DNA from: Frondihabitans peucedani
GTDB taxonomy: Bacteria; Actinomycetota; Actinomycetes; Actinomycetales; Microbacteriaceae
Direction: 5' to 3'
Length of the DNA: 64,000 nucleotides
Assembly (NCBI RefSeq): GCF_039537585.1
Contig: NZ_BAABAU010000001.1
Location: 806,001 to 870,000 of the forward strand
The notes under the pieces are model-generated. The model ran no database searches. It worked only from the letters and a program-made list of their open reading frames with translations, and was not told the origin of the DNA. Shown in pieces: positions 25,596 through 33,459 of this stretch. Numbering within the stretch: the first letter of the stretch is position 1; each line of letters begins with the position of its first letter. Position numbers and translations under genes: made by a program.

Positions 25596-25812
25596 TCGTC
25601 TTTCGCCTTCTACTCGTCGTCACAGCAAGCATGCCCCTGCAGAGGGCCAACAACTCGCAATGTTTGGCAGCAAGGTGAACTGTGGGAGCCGAGCGGTCAG
25701 CGTTCGCTTCTCTGCACGTCCGCGAGATGGCACGGAAGCGGTCCGGCTGTCGTGCATGGAGTGCGACCGTTTTCGGTATTTCCTCTCGAATGCTGAAAAG
25801 CTGACGCCATGA
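25588..25812 (+). CDS. Possible small protein
   Basis: A 74-residue frame (MINRLSPSTRRHSKHAPAEGQQLAMFGSKVNCGSRAVSV, then CMECDRFRYFLSNAEKLTP) ends in an ATGA overlap with the next plus-strand gene. That overlap is the main support. The composition is basic and not clearly coding, and the start would overlap the minus-strand gene. Confidence 0.28.
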   Translation: MINRLSPSTRRHSKHAPAEGQQLAMFGSKVNCGSRAVSVRFSARPRDGTEAVRLSCMECDRFRYFLSNAEKLTP

Positions 25813-26003
25813 CTCGCGACGACGCCAACCTGTCCTCTCGATCAGCCGCGGACAGCGCGCAGAAGGCCGTCGACCTCTACGCAAAGCCCATCGGTGTCGG
25901 GGCCACGCACTCGATTGAGCATCAAGGACCTCAGGTCCTCGCCGAAGCAATTCGAGGTCTGGCGGATGGTTTAGCCATGATGGCTACAAGGGATGAACGC
26001 TGA
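25809..26003 (+). CDS. Hypothetical small protein
   Basis: This 64-residue frame begins MTRDDANLSSRSAADSAQKAVDLYAKPIG and ends LADGLAMMATRDER. It is helical and soluble, and no family is recognised. It shares an ATGA overlap with the upstream frame. Confidence 0.45.
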   Translation: MTRDDANLSSRSAADSAQKAVDLYAKPIGVGATHSIEHQGPQVLAEAIRGLADGLAMMATRDER

Positions 26004-26049
26004 ACGTTCCATTGCGAACGCCGACCAATGCGGATGGGAGCCGTCCGGC

Positions 26050-26343
26050 TTACGCTCCTTCACGAGCTAATTGCGCGAGTACATCCAGAACAGAGCGTCC
26101 TACCCCGCCCACGACGCCCTTGTGGGCGACAAATCCCAGTGCGCCCCCGATTGTCGATTCTGCGCGAACTTCAGACCGCCCGTCCTGAAGGTCGTGAAAA
26201 GAAAAGCGTGTGGACTCGAATGCGAGAGCGAAGCTGGTTCGACGAGCCACAAGGGCCCCGTCCGGGAAGACCTCAATCAGGGAAACCCCGGAAATGGAAC
26301 GAACAGCCTCCCTCAGGAGATCTGGAAGAGCTTGAATGGGCAC
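26050..26343 (-). CDS. Hypothetical protein
   Basis: The 97-residue protein starts MPIQALPDLLREAVRSISGVSLIEVFPDGALVARRTSFALAFESTRFSFHD. Beta strands alternate with short turns, and a Gly/Val-rich C-terminal helix follows (GGVGRSVLDVLAQLAREGA). I do not recognise a family. No ribosome-binding site stands out. Confidence 0.5.
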   Translation of the reverse strand: MPIQALPDLLREAVRSISGVSLIEVFPDGALVARRTSFALAFESTRFSFHDLQDGRSEVRAESTIGGALGFVAHKGVVGGVGRSVLDVLAQLAREGA

Positions 26344-26508
26344 GTCCAGAACTAAATTGGTCGCGATGTCCCTCTCCTAACCGGCAACTTTTTCACCCAG
26401 CCTGCACCTTCGGAATGAACACGCGCATCCTGCGCGGTGAGCGTTCATCTTGTTCTGCCTCTAGAGCGGGGCTAGCTGTCAGGGCCCCCTCCCGAGAGAC
26501 TGAACGTC

Positions 26509-26685
26509 ATGCGTGTCACAAGCCCAACGATGGTCGTTTCCGCTCTGCTCATGATGATCGGCGGCTGCATCCTCGCCGTCACGCCCGGCACCATACTCTT
26601 TCGGCTCTTCGGGGTCGTCGCGTTTCTCGTCGGCGTCTGGGTCATCGGCAAATGGGCCCGGAGTCGGACGAACCGGAACCTTTGA
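26509..26685 (+). CDS. Small two-helix membrane protein
   Basis: A 58-residue frame, too short for usual prediction, gives MRVTSPTMVVSALLMMIGGCILAV, then PGTILFRLFGVVAFLVGVWVIGKW and the basic tail ARSRTNRNL. Two hydrophobic helices with a short loop suggest a real membrane protein. The ribosome-binding site is weak (GAGAG about 15 bases upstream). Confidence 0.45.
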   Translation: MRVTSPTMVVSALLMMIGGCILAVTPGTILFRLFGVVAFLVGVWVIGKWARSRTNRNL

Positions 26686-26917
26686 CCCCGTAGCCGACCA
26701 ATTGGGCTCGACCAGCGTGTCGCACCACAGTCGCCCTCGCCGCACGCGGAAGGTTCTCTTCGTGAGCGCTCGCCGAGCCACACGAGACCGTGCATCCGAT
26801 TAAATCCGTGCGGAGCCTTCCGACCCGACAACCGCTCGGCATCCGCGTTCGGGCGCTGGCCGCGTCCAACATGCACGCCAGTGGCAGAGACACGACGCCG
26901 AGTGCGACGATGTCTGC

Positions 26918-27397
26918 ATGCACTGGGACGGGGACGTACTGCCCACGCCGCCGGAGACGGTCGTGCTCCACGATTTCCTCCTAGTGCTGTCGGACGCCCT
27001 GCCTGATTTGGCGGCGCGATGGCTGGCGGCGGACGTCGCGGACTCACCATCCGTGCGTTCGCTTGCAGGTGCAAGCCCTAGGCATCCGTGGATTGTTGAA
27101 GGCCTCCTCGCATCGACCGTCGACGAACTCGGCCTGGACGTGCCCACGACGACCAGAGAGCGGAAAGCAGTCGCCGTGGAATGGGTCGCCCGAGACTGGC
27201 TTCGGAACCGCGACGCAAGACAAGCCATCGGCCTCCTTTCGCACCTGGCAGAGATGAACCTCGACCTGTATCTAGGCCTGGATGAGTTCATCGGCCTCGC
27301 AGAGGAATGGGACTTCCCTGGGGACTGGGCGCGTGACAGAGAGGAACTTGAGTCTCGTGCCGGTCAACTACTCACCGGGTTCCTTCGCGAGGTCTAG
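26918..27397 (+). CDS. Hypothetical protein
   Basis: This 159-residue acidic, helical protein starts MHWDGDVLPTPPETVVLHDFLLVLSDALPDLAARWLAAD, followed by HPWIVEGLLASTVDELG, AVEWVARDWLRN and LDEFIGLAEEWDFPGDWARD. The composition is strongly coding. There is no signal or membrane segment, and no family is recognised. Confidence 0.6.
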   Translation: MHWDGDVLPTPPETVVLHDFLLVLSDALPDLAARWLAADVADSPSVRSLAGASPRHPWIVEGLLASTVDELGLDVPTTTRERKAVAVEWVARDWLRNRDARQAIGLLSHLAEMNLDLYLGLDEFIGLAEEWDFPGDWARDREELESRAGQLLTGFLREV

Positions 27398-27474
27398 GAC
27401 GAGCGATGAGGGTTCCTGCGTGAGCACCTCCCCGCGGGCAGGGCTCGTCGCTTTTCCCGCCTTCCAACTGATCT

Positions 27475-28104
27475 TTATTGGCCCCAGGGCCTCGAGTCGC
27501 CAGGCCCGGGAGGGTTCCTGACGAACGATTCGGCGTCAGCGCGGTCGAGCGTGAACGGGTGGTTGTACCGGGCAAAAGTCCCGTTCCTGTCATAGGGGTC
27601 GGAGGGTCGGACGATAGACGAATCACGGATGACAGCCAAAAGCACGTCGCGATGGTACGCGTCCAGTACTGGTCCGTCGTGGTTTCTCAAGAGCAGAGTC
27701 GCCCAGGGCCCATGTCCGGCTCGCAAACGAAGCGCCAACTCGACCCCATCACCGGACATGACCATGACACCTGCCGTCGTCAGGTCTGCGACCCTGGTCG
27801 TCTTGCCGCGGATCTGCACTTCGGAAGTCTTCTCGTTGGCGGCAAAGGGTCGATACGTGTAAGCGAATCCTGCGCGCACGAGCAAACTGATCAGGAATCC
27901 AAGGAGCATCCCCGCTGGGAGGATGATCCACCACGGTGCGTAGGGCGGAAGCGGGCCTGATTTGGTGACGAAGCCGCACACGGGGGTGGCAATGATCAGA
28001 ATGGGCGTCAGTAGTTGGAGCCGTTTTGCGTTCGTGGCTTTGAGCGCGTGATCGTCGAAGACGACCCAGCCTTCGTTGTCGACGTCCTGGCGGTTCGACT
28101 TCAT
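27475..28104 (-). CDS. Two-helix membrane protein of unknown function
   Basis: The 209-residue protein has a soluble N-terminus, two adjacent membrane helices (LLTPILIIATPVCGFV and WWIILPAGMLLGFLISLLV) and a cytoplasmic C-terminal domain. That domain contains VQIRGKTTRVADLTTAGVMV and LLLRNHDGPVLDAYHRDVLLAVI. The domain pattern recalls bacterial PH-like membrane proteins. The function is unknown. Confidence 0.65.
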   Translation of the reverse strand: MKSNRQDVDNEGWVVFDDHALKATNAKRLQLLTPILIIATPVCGFVTKSGPLPPYAPWWIILPAGMLLGFLISLLVRAGFAYTYRPFAANEKTSEVQIRGKTTRVADLTTAGVMVMSGDGVELALRLRAGHGPWATLLLRNHDGPVLDAYHRDVLLAVIRDSSIVRPSDPYDRNGTFARYNHPFTLDRADAESFVRNPPGPGDSRPWGQ

Positions 28105-28244
28105 GGTCGGAACATACCGCGCGAAGCGGCGCTCACTGCCCTGGCGACCGCGACCCCAGACGACGTCCGATAACCGCTACCCGGCGGACGACGGCCGAGC
28201 CGCATCGAAGTCGGCGGCCTTGCGGTCGCCATCCGAGACATGAG

Positions 28245-28454
28245 CTAGTCGAGGATCTCCACGACCGCATGAAAATGAACCGCCAAAGAAAAGAAATCGT
28301 ACGTGTCGAGCTGTGCGTCGGTGTGGGGTTCTTCGAGGACGACAAAGTTGGTTCGCTTCTTGTGGTGATAGGCACCAAGCACGAAGGTCTCACCGTCCAC
28401 CCGAACAAGGTGGCCCAGGGCATGGTCCGTAAGTCTTCGCGCCTCGATCTGCAT
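28245..28454 (-). CDS. Hypothetical small protein
   Basis: The 69-residue frame from ATG 28454 reads MQIEARRLTDHALGHLVRVDGETFVLGAYHHKKRTNFVVLEEPHTDAQLDTYDFFSLAVHF in overlapping segments. The regular beta-strand spacing suggests a small beta-barrel-like domain. No family is recognised. It is antisense to part of a longer plus-strand open frame, which I do not believe over its full length. Confidence 0.5.
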   Translation of the reverse strand: MQIEARRLTDHALGHLVRVDGETFVLGAYHHKKRTNFVVLEEPHTDAQLDTYDFFSLAVHFHAVVEILD

Positions 28455-28499
28455 GACGAAAGAGTACTGACGCGTGTGAAGCACAGGCATCGCAGACCA

Positions 28500-28655
28500 A
28501 TGGCGGAGGAAGTGTCGAGCACTGACGATTGCAAAGCTGACTTCATCACCTTGAGCACCGTCGTCAACAATCCTCGGCTCATCTGGGTGATTCCGATCAT
28601 GATCGTCTTGGGCGGGGCCGGCCTGATCGCCTCATTCCGGCGGCGAAAAAAATGA
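28500..28655 (+). CDS. Small tail-anchored-like membrane protein
   Basis: A 51-residue frame from ATG 28500 ends in a membrane helix (IWVIPIMIVLGGAGLIA) and SFRRRKK, preceded by an acidic soluble N-terminus (MAEEVSSTDDCKADF). The helix plus basic stop-transfer tail looks real. The start is uncertain because the frame is open further upstream. Confidence 0.38.
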   Translation: MAEEVSSTDDCKADFITLSTVVNNPRLIWVIPIMIVLGGAGLIASFRRRKK

Positions 28656-28834
28656 CCTCGATAACGCGGTAGACAACCCCCGAGTCGACCCATGGATGAC
28701 GGCAGCACGGAAAGGTTGACTCTTCGAGCGAACCTCCCGAGCCCCGGGCACTCCCCCACAACCGGCGAGGCCCAGGAACACGACCCGGGGCCGAGCCGAG
28801 GCGCGCGACGCACCTGCCGCGCAGACCCGCCGAC

Positions 28835-29998
28835 TCAGCGCCCGAGCTGCGGGGCGCGGTCGGCGTAGCCCGCGCGCGCGGCCCGGGCCACGGCGTCCGG
28901 GAGCGCCTCGAGGAACGCGTCGACATCGGCCTCGGTCGTGGTGTGCCCCACGGTGATCCTGAGCGCGCCCCTGGCCTCGTCGTCGCTCAGGCCCATGGCC
29001 AGCAGCACGTGCGAGGCCTCCGGGATGCCGGCCTGACAGGCCGATCCCGTCGAGACGCTGACACCGGCGGCGTCGAGGAGGAAGAGGAGGGAGTCGCCCT
29101 CGCAGCCGGGGAACGTGAAGTGGGCGTTGCCGGGGAGGCGATGGGCAGGATCGCCGCGCAGCACCGCCGCGGGCACGACGCGTCGCACTCCCGCGACGAC
29201 GCGGTCGCGGAGACTCCGGTAATCGGGGTGGGGGTGCGCGGCCGCCACCGCGAAGGCCACCGCTGCCGGGGCGTCCTGCGTGCCCGAGCGGACCTGCCGC
29301 TGCTGCCCTCCCCCGTGGATGAGCGGGACCACCGTCGCCGTTCGTGACAGCACGAGCGCGCCGATGCCGATGGGGCCACCGATCTTGTGGGCGGACACGC
29401 TGAGCGCGTCGAGCCCGGAGGCACGGAAGTCGATCGGGAGCTGCCCGTAGGCCGCGACGGCGTCGGAGTGGACGGGCACGCCGTGCTCCGCGGCGAGCGC
29501 GACGATCTCGTCGACGGGCTGGAGGGTGCCGACCTCGTTGTTCGCCCAGAGGAAGGTGACGAGCGCGATGTCGTCGAAGGCCTCGAGCGCGAGGCGGAGC
29601 GCGTCGACCCGGATGCGGCCGAGCTCGTCGAGCGGGATCCACTCGAGGACGGCGCCCTCGTAGCGCTCGAGCCACTCCACGGTGTCGACCGTGGCGTGGT
29701 GCTCGCCGCCGGGCACCAGGATGCGCGGGCGGGGCCGATCGCCCTGCCTCGCCCACCAGAGACCCTTGACCGCGAGGTTCACCGACTCGGTGCCCCCGGA
29801 GGTGAAGACGACCTCGATCGGGTCGCAGCCGAGGCTCCGGGCGACGGTCTCGCGGGCCTCTTCGAGGACCCGCTTGGCGTTCTGCCCGGCGCTGTGGATG
29901 GAGGACGGGTTGCCGACGGCTCGGAGGGCCTCGGTGTACACGTCGATCGCCTCGGGGAGCATGGGCGTGGTCGCCGCGTGGTCGAGGTAGACGGGCAT
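28835..29998 (-). CDS. Cysteine desulfurase (NifS/IscS family)
   Basis: This 387-residue class V PLP enzyme moves sulfur from L-cysteine to a protein persulfide for Fe-S clusters or tRNA thiolation. The start MPVYLDHAATTP is the family N-terminus, with GGGAGAG upstream. The PLP-lysine is Lys205 in SVSAHKIGGP, and the catalytic cysteine is Cys321 in STGSACQAG on the short mobile loop, group I (IscS/NifS) type. In many actinobacteria a copy sits next to mnmA; here the downstream side is a long accessory region, and no mnmA is seen. It is transcribed away from glgX. Confidence 0.94.
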   Translation of the reverse strand: MPVYLDHAATTPMLPEAIDVYTEALRAVGNPSSIHSAGQNAKRVLEEARETVARSLGCDPIEVVFTSGGTESVNLAVKGLWWARQGDRPRPRILVPGGEHHATVDTVEWLERYEGAVLEWIPLDELGRIRVDALRLALEAFDDIALVTFLWANNEVGTLQPVDEIVALAAEHGVPVHSDAVAAYGQLPIDFRASGLDALSVSAHKIGGPIGIGALVLSRTATVVPLIHGGGQQRQVRSGTQDAPAAVAFAVAAAHPHPDYRSLRDRVVAGVRRVVPAAVLRGDPAHRLPGNAHFTFPGCEGDSLLFLLDAAGVSVSTGSACQAGIPEASHVLLAMGLSDDEARGALRITVGHTTTEADVDAFLEALPDAVARAARAGYADRAPQLGR

Positions 29999-30080
29999 CG
30001 TTCTCTCCCTTCGGGCTGCGGGCCGACGGCCGGGGTGAGCGGTGCCTTCGCGACACCGTTCGTTCACTACTCTAGGTCGC

Positions 30081-32147
30081 GTGTCTGATGTCGACCTGCT
30101 CCGCGATGATCCGGTGATCACCGACCCCCTGCGCGATCTCGGCATCACCCACGGCGAGGCGGGGCCGACGCTCCGAGTGTGGTCGGGTGCCGCCACCGGC
30201 GTCGACCTGGTGATCGACGACGCTCCGCGCGAGCGCGTCGTGCCGATGACGCGCGACGCCCACGGCGTGTGGACGGGCAGCGACCCCCGGCTCCAGCCGG
30301 GGCGGCGCTACTGGCTCCGCGCCGACGGCGAGCCCGTGAGCGACGACGACGTCCGCACCCCGTTCGATCCGACGGTCGACCTGATCGACCCGTACGCCCG
30401 GGGCCTCGGCCGCACGGGTCGCGGGGCCTGGCGCGGCGTCGTCGTCGACGAGAGCTTCGACTGGGGCGGCGTGGAGAAGCCGCGGACTCCTCTCGACCAC
30501 ACGGTCGTCTACGAGGCGCACGTGCGCGGTCTGACCCGCCTCTCGCCCCACATCCCGGAGGACCTCCGCGGCACCTACGCAGGACTCGCCCACGAGAACA
30601 CGATCGCCTACCTGACCGAGCTCGGCATCACGGCGGTTCAGCTGCTCCCCGTGCACCAGCACGTCGACGAGGAGCGCCTGGTGGCGCAGGGGTTCGAGAA
30701 CTACTGGGGCTACAACTCGCTGTCGTACTTCGCCCCGCACGCCGCCTACGCGTCGCGCGACGCGCAGCTGGCCGGGCCGTCGGCGATCCTGCGCGAGTTC
30801 AAGGGCATGGTGCGGCTGCTGCATGCGGCCGGCATCGAGGTCTGGCTCGACGTCGTCTACAACCACACGGCGGAGGAGGGCGACGACGGCGGCCCGGTGT
30901 ACCACCTGCGCGGTCTCGACGGCAGCTACTACCGGCACGACGCACAGGGCGACCCGATCGACGTCACGGGCTGCGGCAACACGCTCGACACGAGCCTGCC
31001 CGCGGCTCGCCGCCTCGTGCTCGACTCGCTCCGCTACTGGGCGAACGAGCTGCAGATCGACGGGTTCCGCTTCGACCTCGCCGCGACGCTCGGCCGCGGG
31101 CCCGACGCGGTCTTCTCGCCCGACGACCCGCTGCTGACCGAGATCCGTGACGATCCCGCGCTCCAGGGCGTCAAGCTCGTCGCCGAGCCGTGGGACGTCG
31201 GGCTCGGCGGCTGGCAGACCGGCAACTTCCCCGACGGCTGGAGCGAGTGGAACGACCGGTTCCGCAACCGTGCCCGTGACTTCTGGCTCCGCGACATCGC
31301 CGACGCCCGCACGCGCGGGGTCGCCTCCAACGGGCTCGGCAGCTTCGCGTCGAAGCTCAGCGGCTCGAGCAACATCTACGCCCACGAACGCGGCCCGCTC
31401 GCCGGGGTCAACTTCATCACGGCGCACGACGGCTTCACCCTCGCCGACGTCGTCTCGTACGACCACAAGCACAACCTCCGGAACGGCGAGGACAACCGCG
31501 ACGGCACCGACGACAACCGCTCCTTCAACCACGGCGCCGAGGGCCCGACCGACAACCCCTGGATCCTCGACGCCAGGCGCCGGGCCTCGCGGAACCTCCT
31601 GGCGACGCTCTTCCTCTCGGCCGGAGTGCCGATGCTCACCGCGGGCGACGAGATCGGCCGCACCCAGCGCGGCAACAACAACGGCTACTGCTCCGACGAC
31701 GAGATCTCGTGGGTCGACTGGCAGCTCGACGACGAGAAGGAGGCCCTCCTCGCCGACACCAAGGCCCTGATCCGGCACCGCCGAGAGAATCCGGCGCTGC
31801 GGCCGACCCGCTTCGGCACGACCGGCAGGATCACGCTGTCCGCCACCGACATGAGCTGGTTCGGCGCCGACGGCGATCCCATGGCGCCCGACGCCTGGAA
31901 CGACCCGCACCGGCGCACCCTGCAGTACTTCGCCGCCTCGACACCGGAGGTCGAGGAGTTCAACCGCGTGCTCGTCGTCGTCCACGGCAGCGAGAGCGCG
32001 ACGACCGTGACGCTGCCCGAGCATCCTGGTGTCTCGTCGTACCAGGTGCTCTGGACGAGCGGCGACGCCTTCGACCCGCGGCCGCGCTCCCCCCGCGAGC
32101 GGTACGACGTGATGGGGCCGACGGTGACCCTCTGGCAGGTCTCGTGA
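30081..32147 (+). CDS. glgX: Glycogen debranching enzyme GlgX
   Basis: This GH13 debranching enzyme removes maltotetraosyl branches from glycogen. The 688-residue product has an N-terminal CBM48-like domain (residues about 25-120) followed by a GH13 barrel. The catalytic residues are Asp332 (GFRFDLAATL), Glu369 (LVAEPWDVG) and Asp450 (ITAHDGF); ENYWGYNS and NHTAEEG are other family marks. I chose GTG 30081 (SDVDLLRDDPVITDPL); the ORF upstream adds an unlikely leader. It overlaps the next gene by four bases (GTGA). Confidence 0.95.
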   Translation: MSDVDLLRDDPVITDPLRDLGITHGEAGPTLRVWSGAATGVDLVIDDAPRERVVPMTRDAHGVWTGSDPRLQPGRRYWLRADGEPVSDDDVRTPFDPTVDLIDPYARGLGRTGRGAWRGVVVDESFDWGGVEKPRTPLDHTVVYEAHVRGLTRLSPHIPEDLRGTYAGLAHENTIAYLTELGITAVQLLPVHQHVDEERLVAQGFENYWGYNSLSYFAPHAAYASRDAQLAGPSAILREFKGMVRLLHAAGIEVWLDVVYNHTAEEGDDGGPVYHLRGLDGSYYRHDAQGDPIDVTGCGNTLDTSLPAARRLVLDSLRYWANELQIDGFRFDLAATLGRGPDAVFSPDDPLLTEIRDDPALQGVKLVAEPWDVGLGGWQTGNFPDGWSEWNDRFRNRARDFWLRDIADARTRGVASNGLGSFASKLSGSSNIYAHERGPLAGVNFITAHDGFTLADVVSYDHKHNLRNGEDNRDGTDDNRSFNHGAEGPTDNPWILDARRRASRNLLATLFLSAGVPMLTAGDEIGRTQRGNNNGYCSDDEISWVDWQLDDEKEALLADTKALIRHRRENPALRPTRFGTTGRITLSATDMSWFGADGDPMAPDAWNDPHRRTLQYFAASTPEVEEFNRVLVVVHGSESATTVTLPEHPGVSSYQVLWTSGDAFDPRPRSPRERYDVMGPTVTLWQVS

Positions 32148-32623
32148 CCTCGACGGGGACGCCGGCGACGGTCGCGCTGCAGAAGGCCGGGATCCCGTTC
32201 ACCCCGCACGCCTACGAGCACGCCGACACCGCGACGAACTTCGGCGAGGAGGCGGCGGCCCTCCTCGGAATCGACGAGGACCGCGTCTTCAAGACGCTGG
32301 TCGTGCAGGCCGACGACTCCCTCGTCGTCGCGGTCGTCCCGGTGTCGGGGAGGCTCGACCTGAAGGCGCTGGCGGCGGCCGTGGGTGCCAAGAAGGCCGC
32401 TCTCGCGGATCCTGCGCTCGCTCAGCGCCGGACGGGCTACGTGGTCGGCGGCATCAGCCCGGTGGGCCAGAAGACCCCCTTGGCGACCGTCGTCGACGAG
32501 ACCGCCGACCTCTACGACACCGTGTTCGTGTCGGGCGGGCGCCGTGGCCTGGACATCGAGATCGCGCCGGCCGACCTCCGCCTGGCGACGGGCGCCGTGT
32601 CCGCCGCCATCGCCCGCGCCTGA
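32144..32623 (+). CDS. ybaK: YbaK/EbsC family aminoacyl-tRNA deacylase
   Basis: The 159-residue protein belongs to the Cys-tRNA(Pro)/Pro-tRNA editing family. Visible motifs are HADTATNFGEEAAALLGID, VFKTLVVQADD, the GAKKAAL lysine motif and YVVGGISPVGQK. YbaK proteins hydrolyse mischarged Cys-tRNA(Pro). The GTG start overlaps the glgX stop codon, so it is translated with glgX although its role in translation quality control is unrelated to glycogen. Confidence 0.93.
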   Translation: MTSTGTPATVALQKAGIPFTPHAYEHADTATNFGEEAAALLGIDEDRVFKTLVVQADDSLVVAVVPVSGRLDLKALAAAVGAKKAALADPALAQRRTGYVVGGISPVGQKTPLATVVDETADLYDTVFVSGGRRGLDIEIAPADLRLATGAVSAAIARA

Positions 32624-32686
32624 CGCCTCCTCGGCGCGGGGCACTGCCGGGGGACAGTGTCAGTGGTGCGGGGTACGGTCGGCACC

Positions 32687-32986
32687 ATGAGCGACACGAC
32701 TGCAGACCAGCCCGATCCCATCGAGACGGCATCCTCCGACCAGGCCGGCACCACCCCGGCCCCCACCGGCGAGACCCTCGGCGGCCCGCACCCCGACCCG
32801 ACCAACGACGCGTCCAAAGACCCCGAGCAGTGGGTGACCGGCGACGAGCCCATCACCGGGCCCCAGCGCAGCTACCTCGACACCCTCGCTCGCGAGGCCG
32901 GCGAGGAGATCAGCGCCGACCTCACCAAGGCCCAGGCGAGCGAGGAGATCGATCGCCTGCAGCAGAAGACGGGCCGCGGCAACTAG
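32687..32986 (+). CDS. DUF3072 small acidic protein
   Basis: This 99-residue protein has an acidic, disordered N-terminal half rich in Thr, Pro and Asp. A conserved C-terminal segment follows (ITGPQRSYLDTLAREAGEEISADLTKAQASEEIDRLQ) that matches DUF3072. The function is unknown. I chose ATG 32687 (MSDTTADQPDPIE); the frame upstream is poor. A strong terminator follows. Confidence 0.75.
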   Translation: MSDTTADQPDPIETASSDQAGTTPAPTGETLGGPHPDPTNDASKDPEQWVTGDEPITGPQRSYLDTLAREAGEEISADLTKAQASEEIDRLQQKTGRGN

Positions 32987-33006
32987 TCGAGCCCTCCCGC
33001 ACGCAG

Positions 33007-33040
33007 CGAATCGCCCCGGATCGGGATCCGGGGCGATTCG
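33007..33040 (+). terminator. Rho-independent terminator after the DUF3072 gene
   Basis: CGAATCGCCCCGGATC and its reverse complement GGATCCGGGGCGATTCG form a long GC-rich stem, followed by TCGTTCCTGT. It closes the glgX-ybaK-DUF3072 transcript before glgE. Confidence 0.75.
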
Positions 33041-33280
33041 TCGTTCCTGTGTCTTCGCGACCGGCACGGCACACCACGCGTTCGGGCGCGTGGCGGCCGC
33101 TCCGTCACTGCCTTCGACAGGCCCCATTCGGGTCGGGTCCTGGTCCGGAGTCGGCGGTGCGAGTGGTACTGCGGGTGCTGTGATGCTGTGGTGGATCGGG
33201 TGCTGTGGTGCTGGTGCAGTGGAGCGATCGCGGTGCGTCCACCGAGCCGGTCGCTCTCGGTGTGATGACGACATTAGCGG

Positions 33281-33298
33281 TCCCCCATAGTGCGGACA
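33281..33298 (+). repeat. Direct repeat copy 1 upstream of glgE
   Basis: TCCCCCATAGTGCGGACA. The second copy at 33347-33364 differs at two bases. The copies start 66 bases apart, about six helical turns, as expected of paired regulator sites. Confidence 0.55.
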
Positions 33299-33346
33299 AG
33301 GAGCGCGACCGACCGGTCTGCACCCAGAACGGGGGGCTTTTCCGTA

Positions 33347-33364
33347 TCCCCCGGAGTGCGGACA
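33347..33364 (+). repeat. Direct repeat copy 2 upstream of glgE
   Basis: TCCCCCGGAGTGCGGACA, 16 of 18 bases identical to copy 1 at 33281-33298. It lies 95 bases before the glgE start codon. Confidence 0.55.
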
Positions 33365-33459
33365 CGATCCTGTACCCCGACGCCCTCTCACGAGCCGCCG
33401 GGCGCGTACCCCGAGAAGACGGCCAGCCGAGGGCCGCTGCAACCGGGTACGGTCGAGTT

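Larger units (their letters stand above)
33041..33459 (+). promoter_or_regulatory. Non-coding glgE upstream region with direct repeats
   Basis: These 419 bases hold no convincing gene; the open frames crossing it have unusual composition. It contains a TGCTGTGGTG-rich stretch near 33170-33220, and two 18-base direct repeats at 33281-33298 and 33347-33364. It presumably carries the glgE promoter and its control sites. Confidence 0.5.

Noticed and set aside
21796-28655. Integron cassette array with attC sites
   Set aside because: Small genes in a row suggested cassettes, but orientations are mixed and no GTTRRRY/RYYYAAC site pairs recur.
30072-32024. 650-residue minus-strand open frame antisense to glgX
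   Set aside because: Composition is repetitive Val/Glu/Arg/Asp without domain motifs; it mirrors the GlgX codons.
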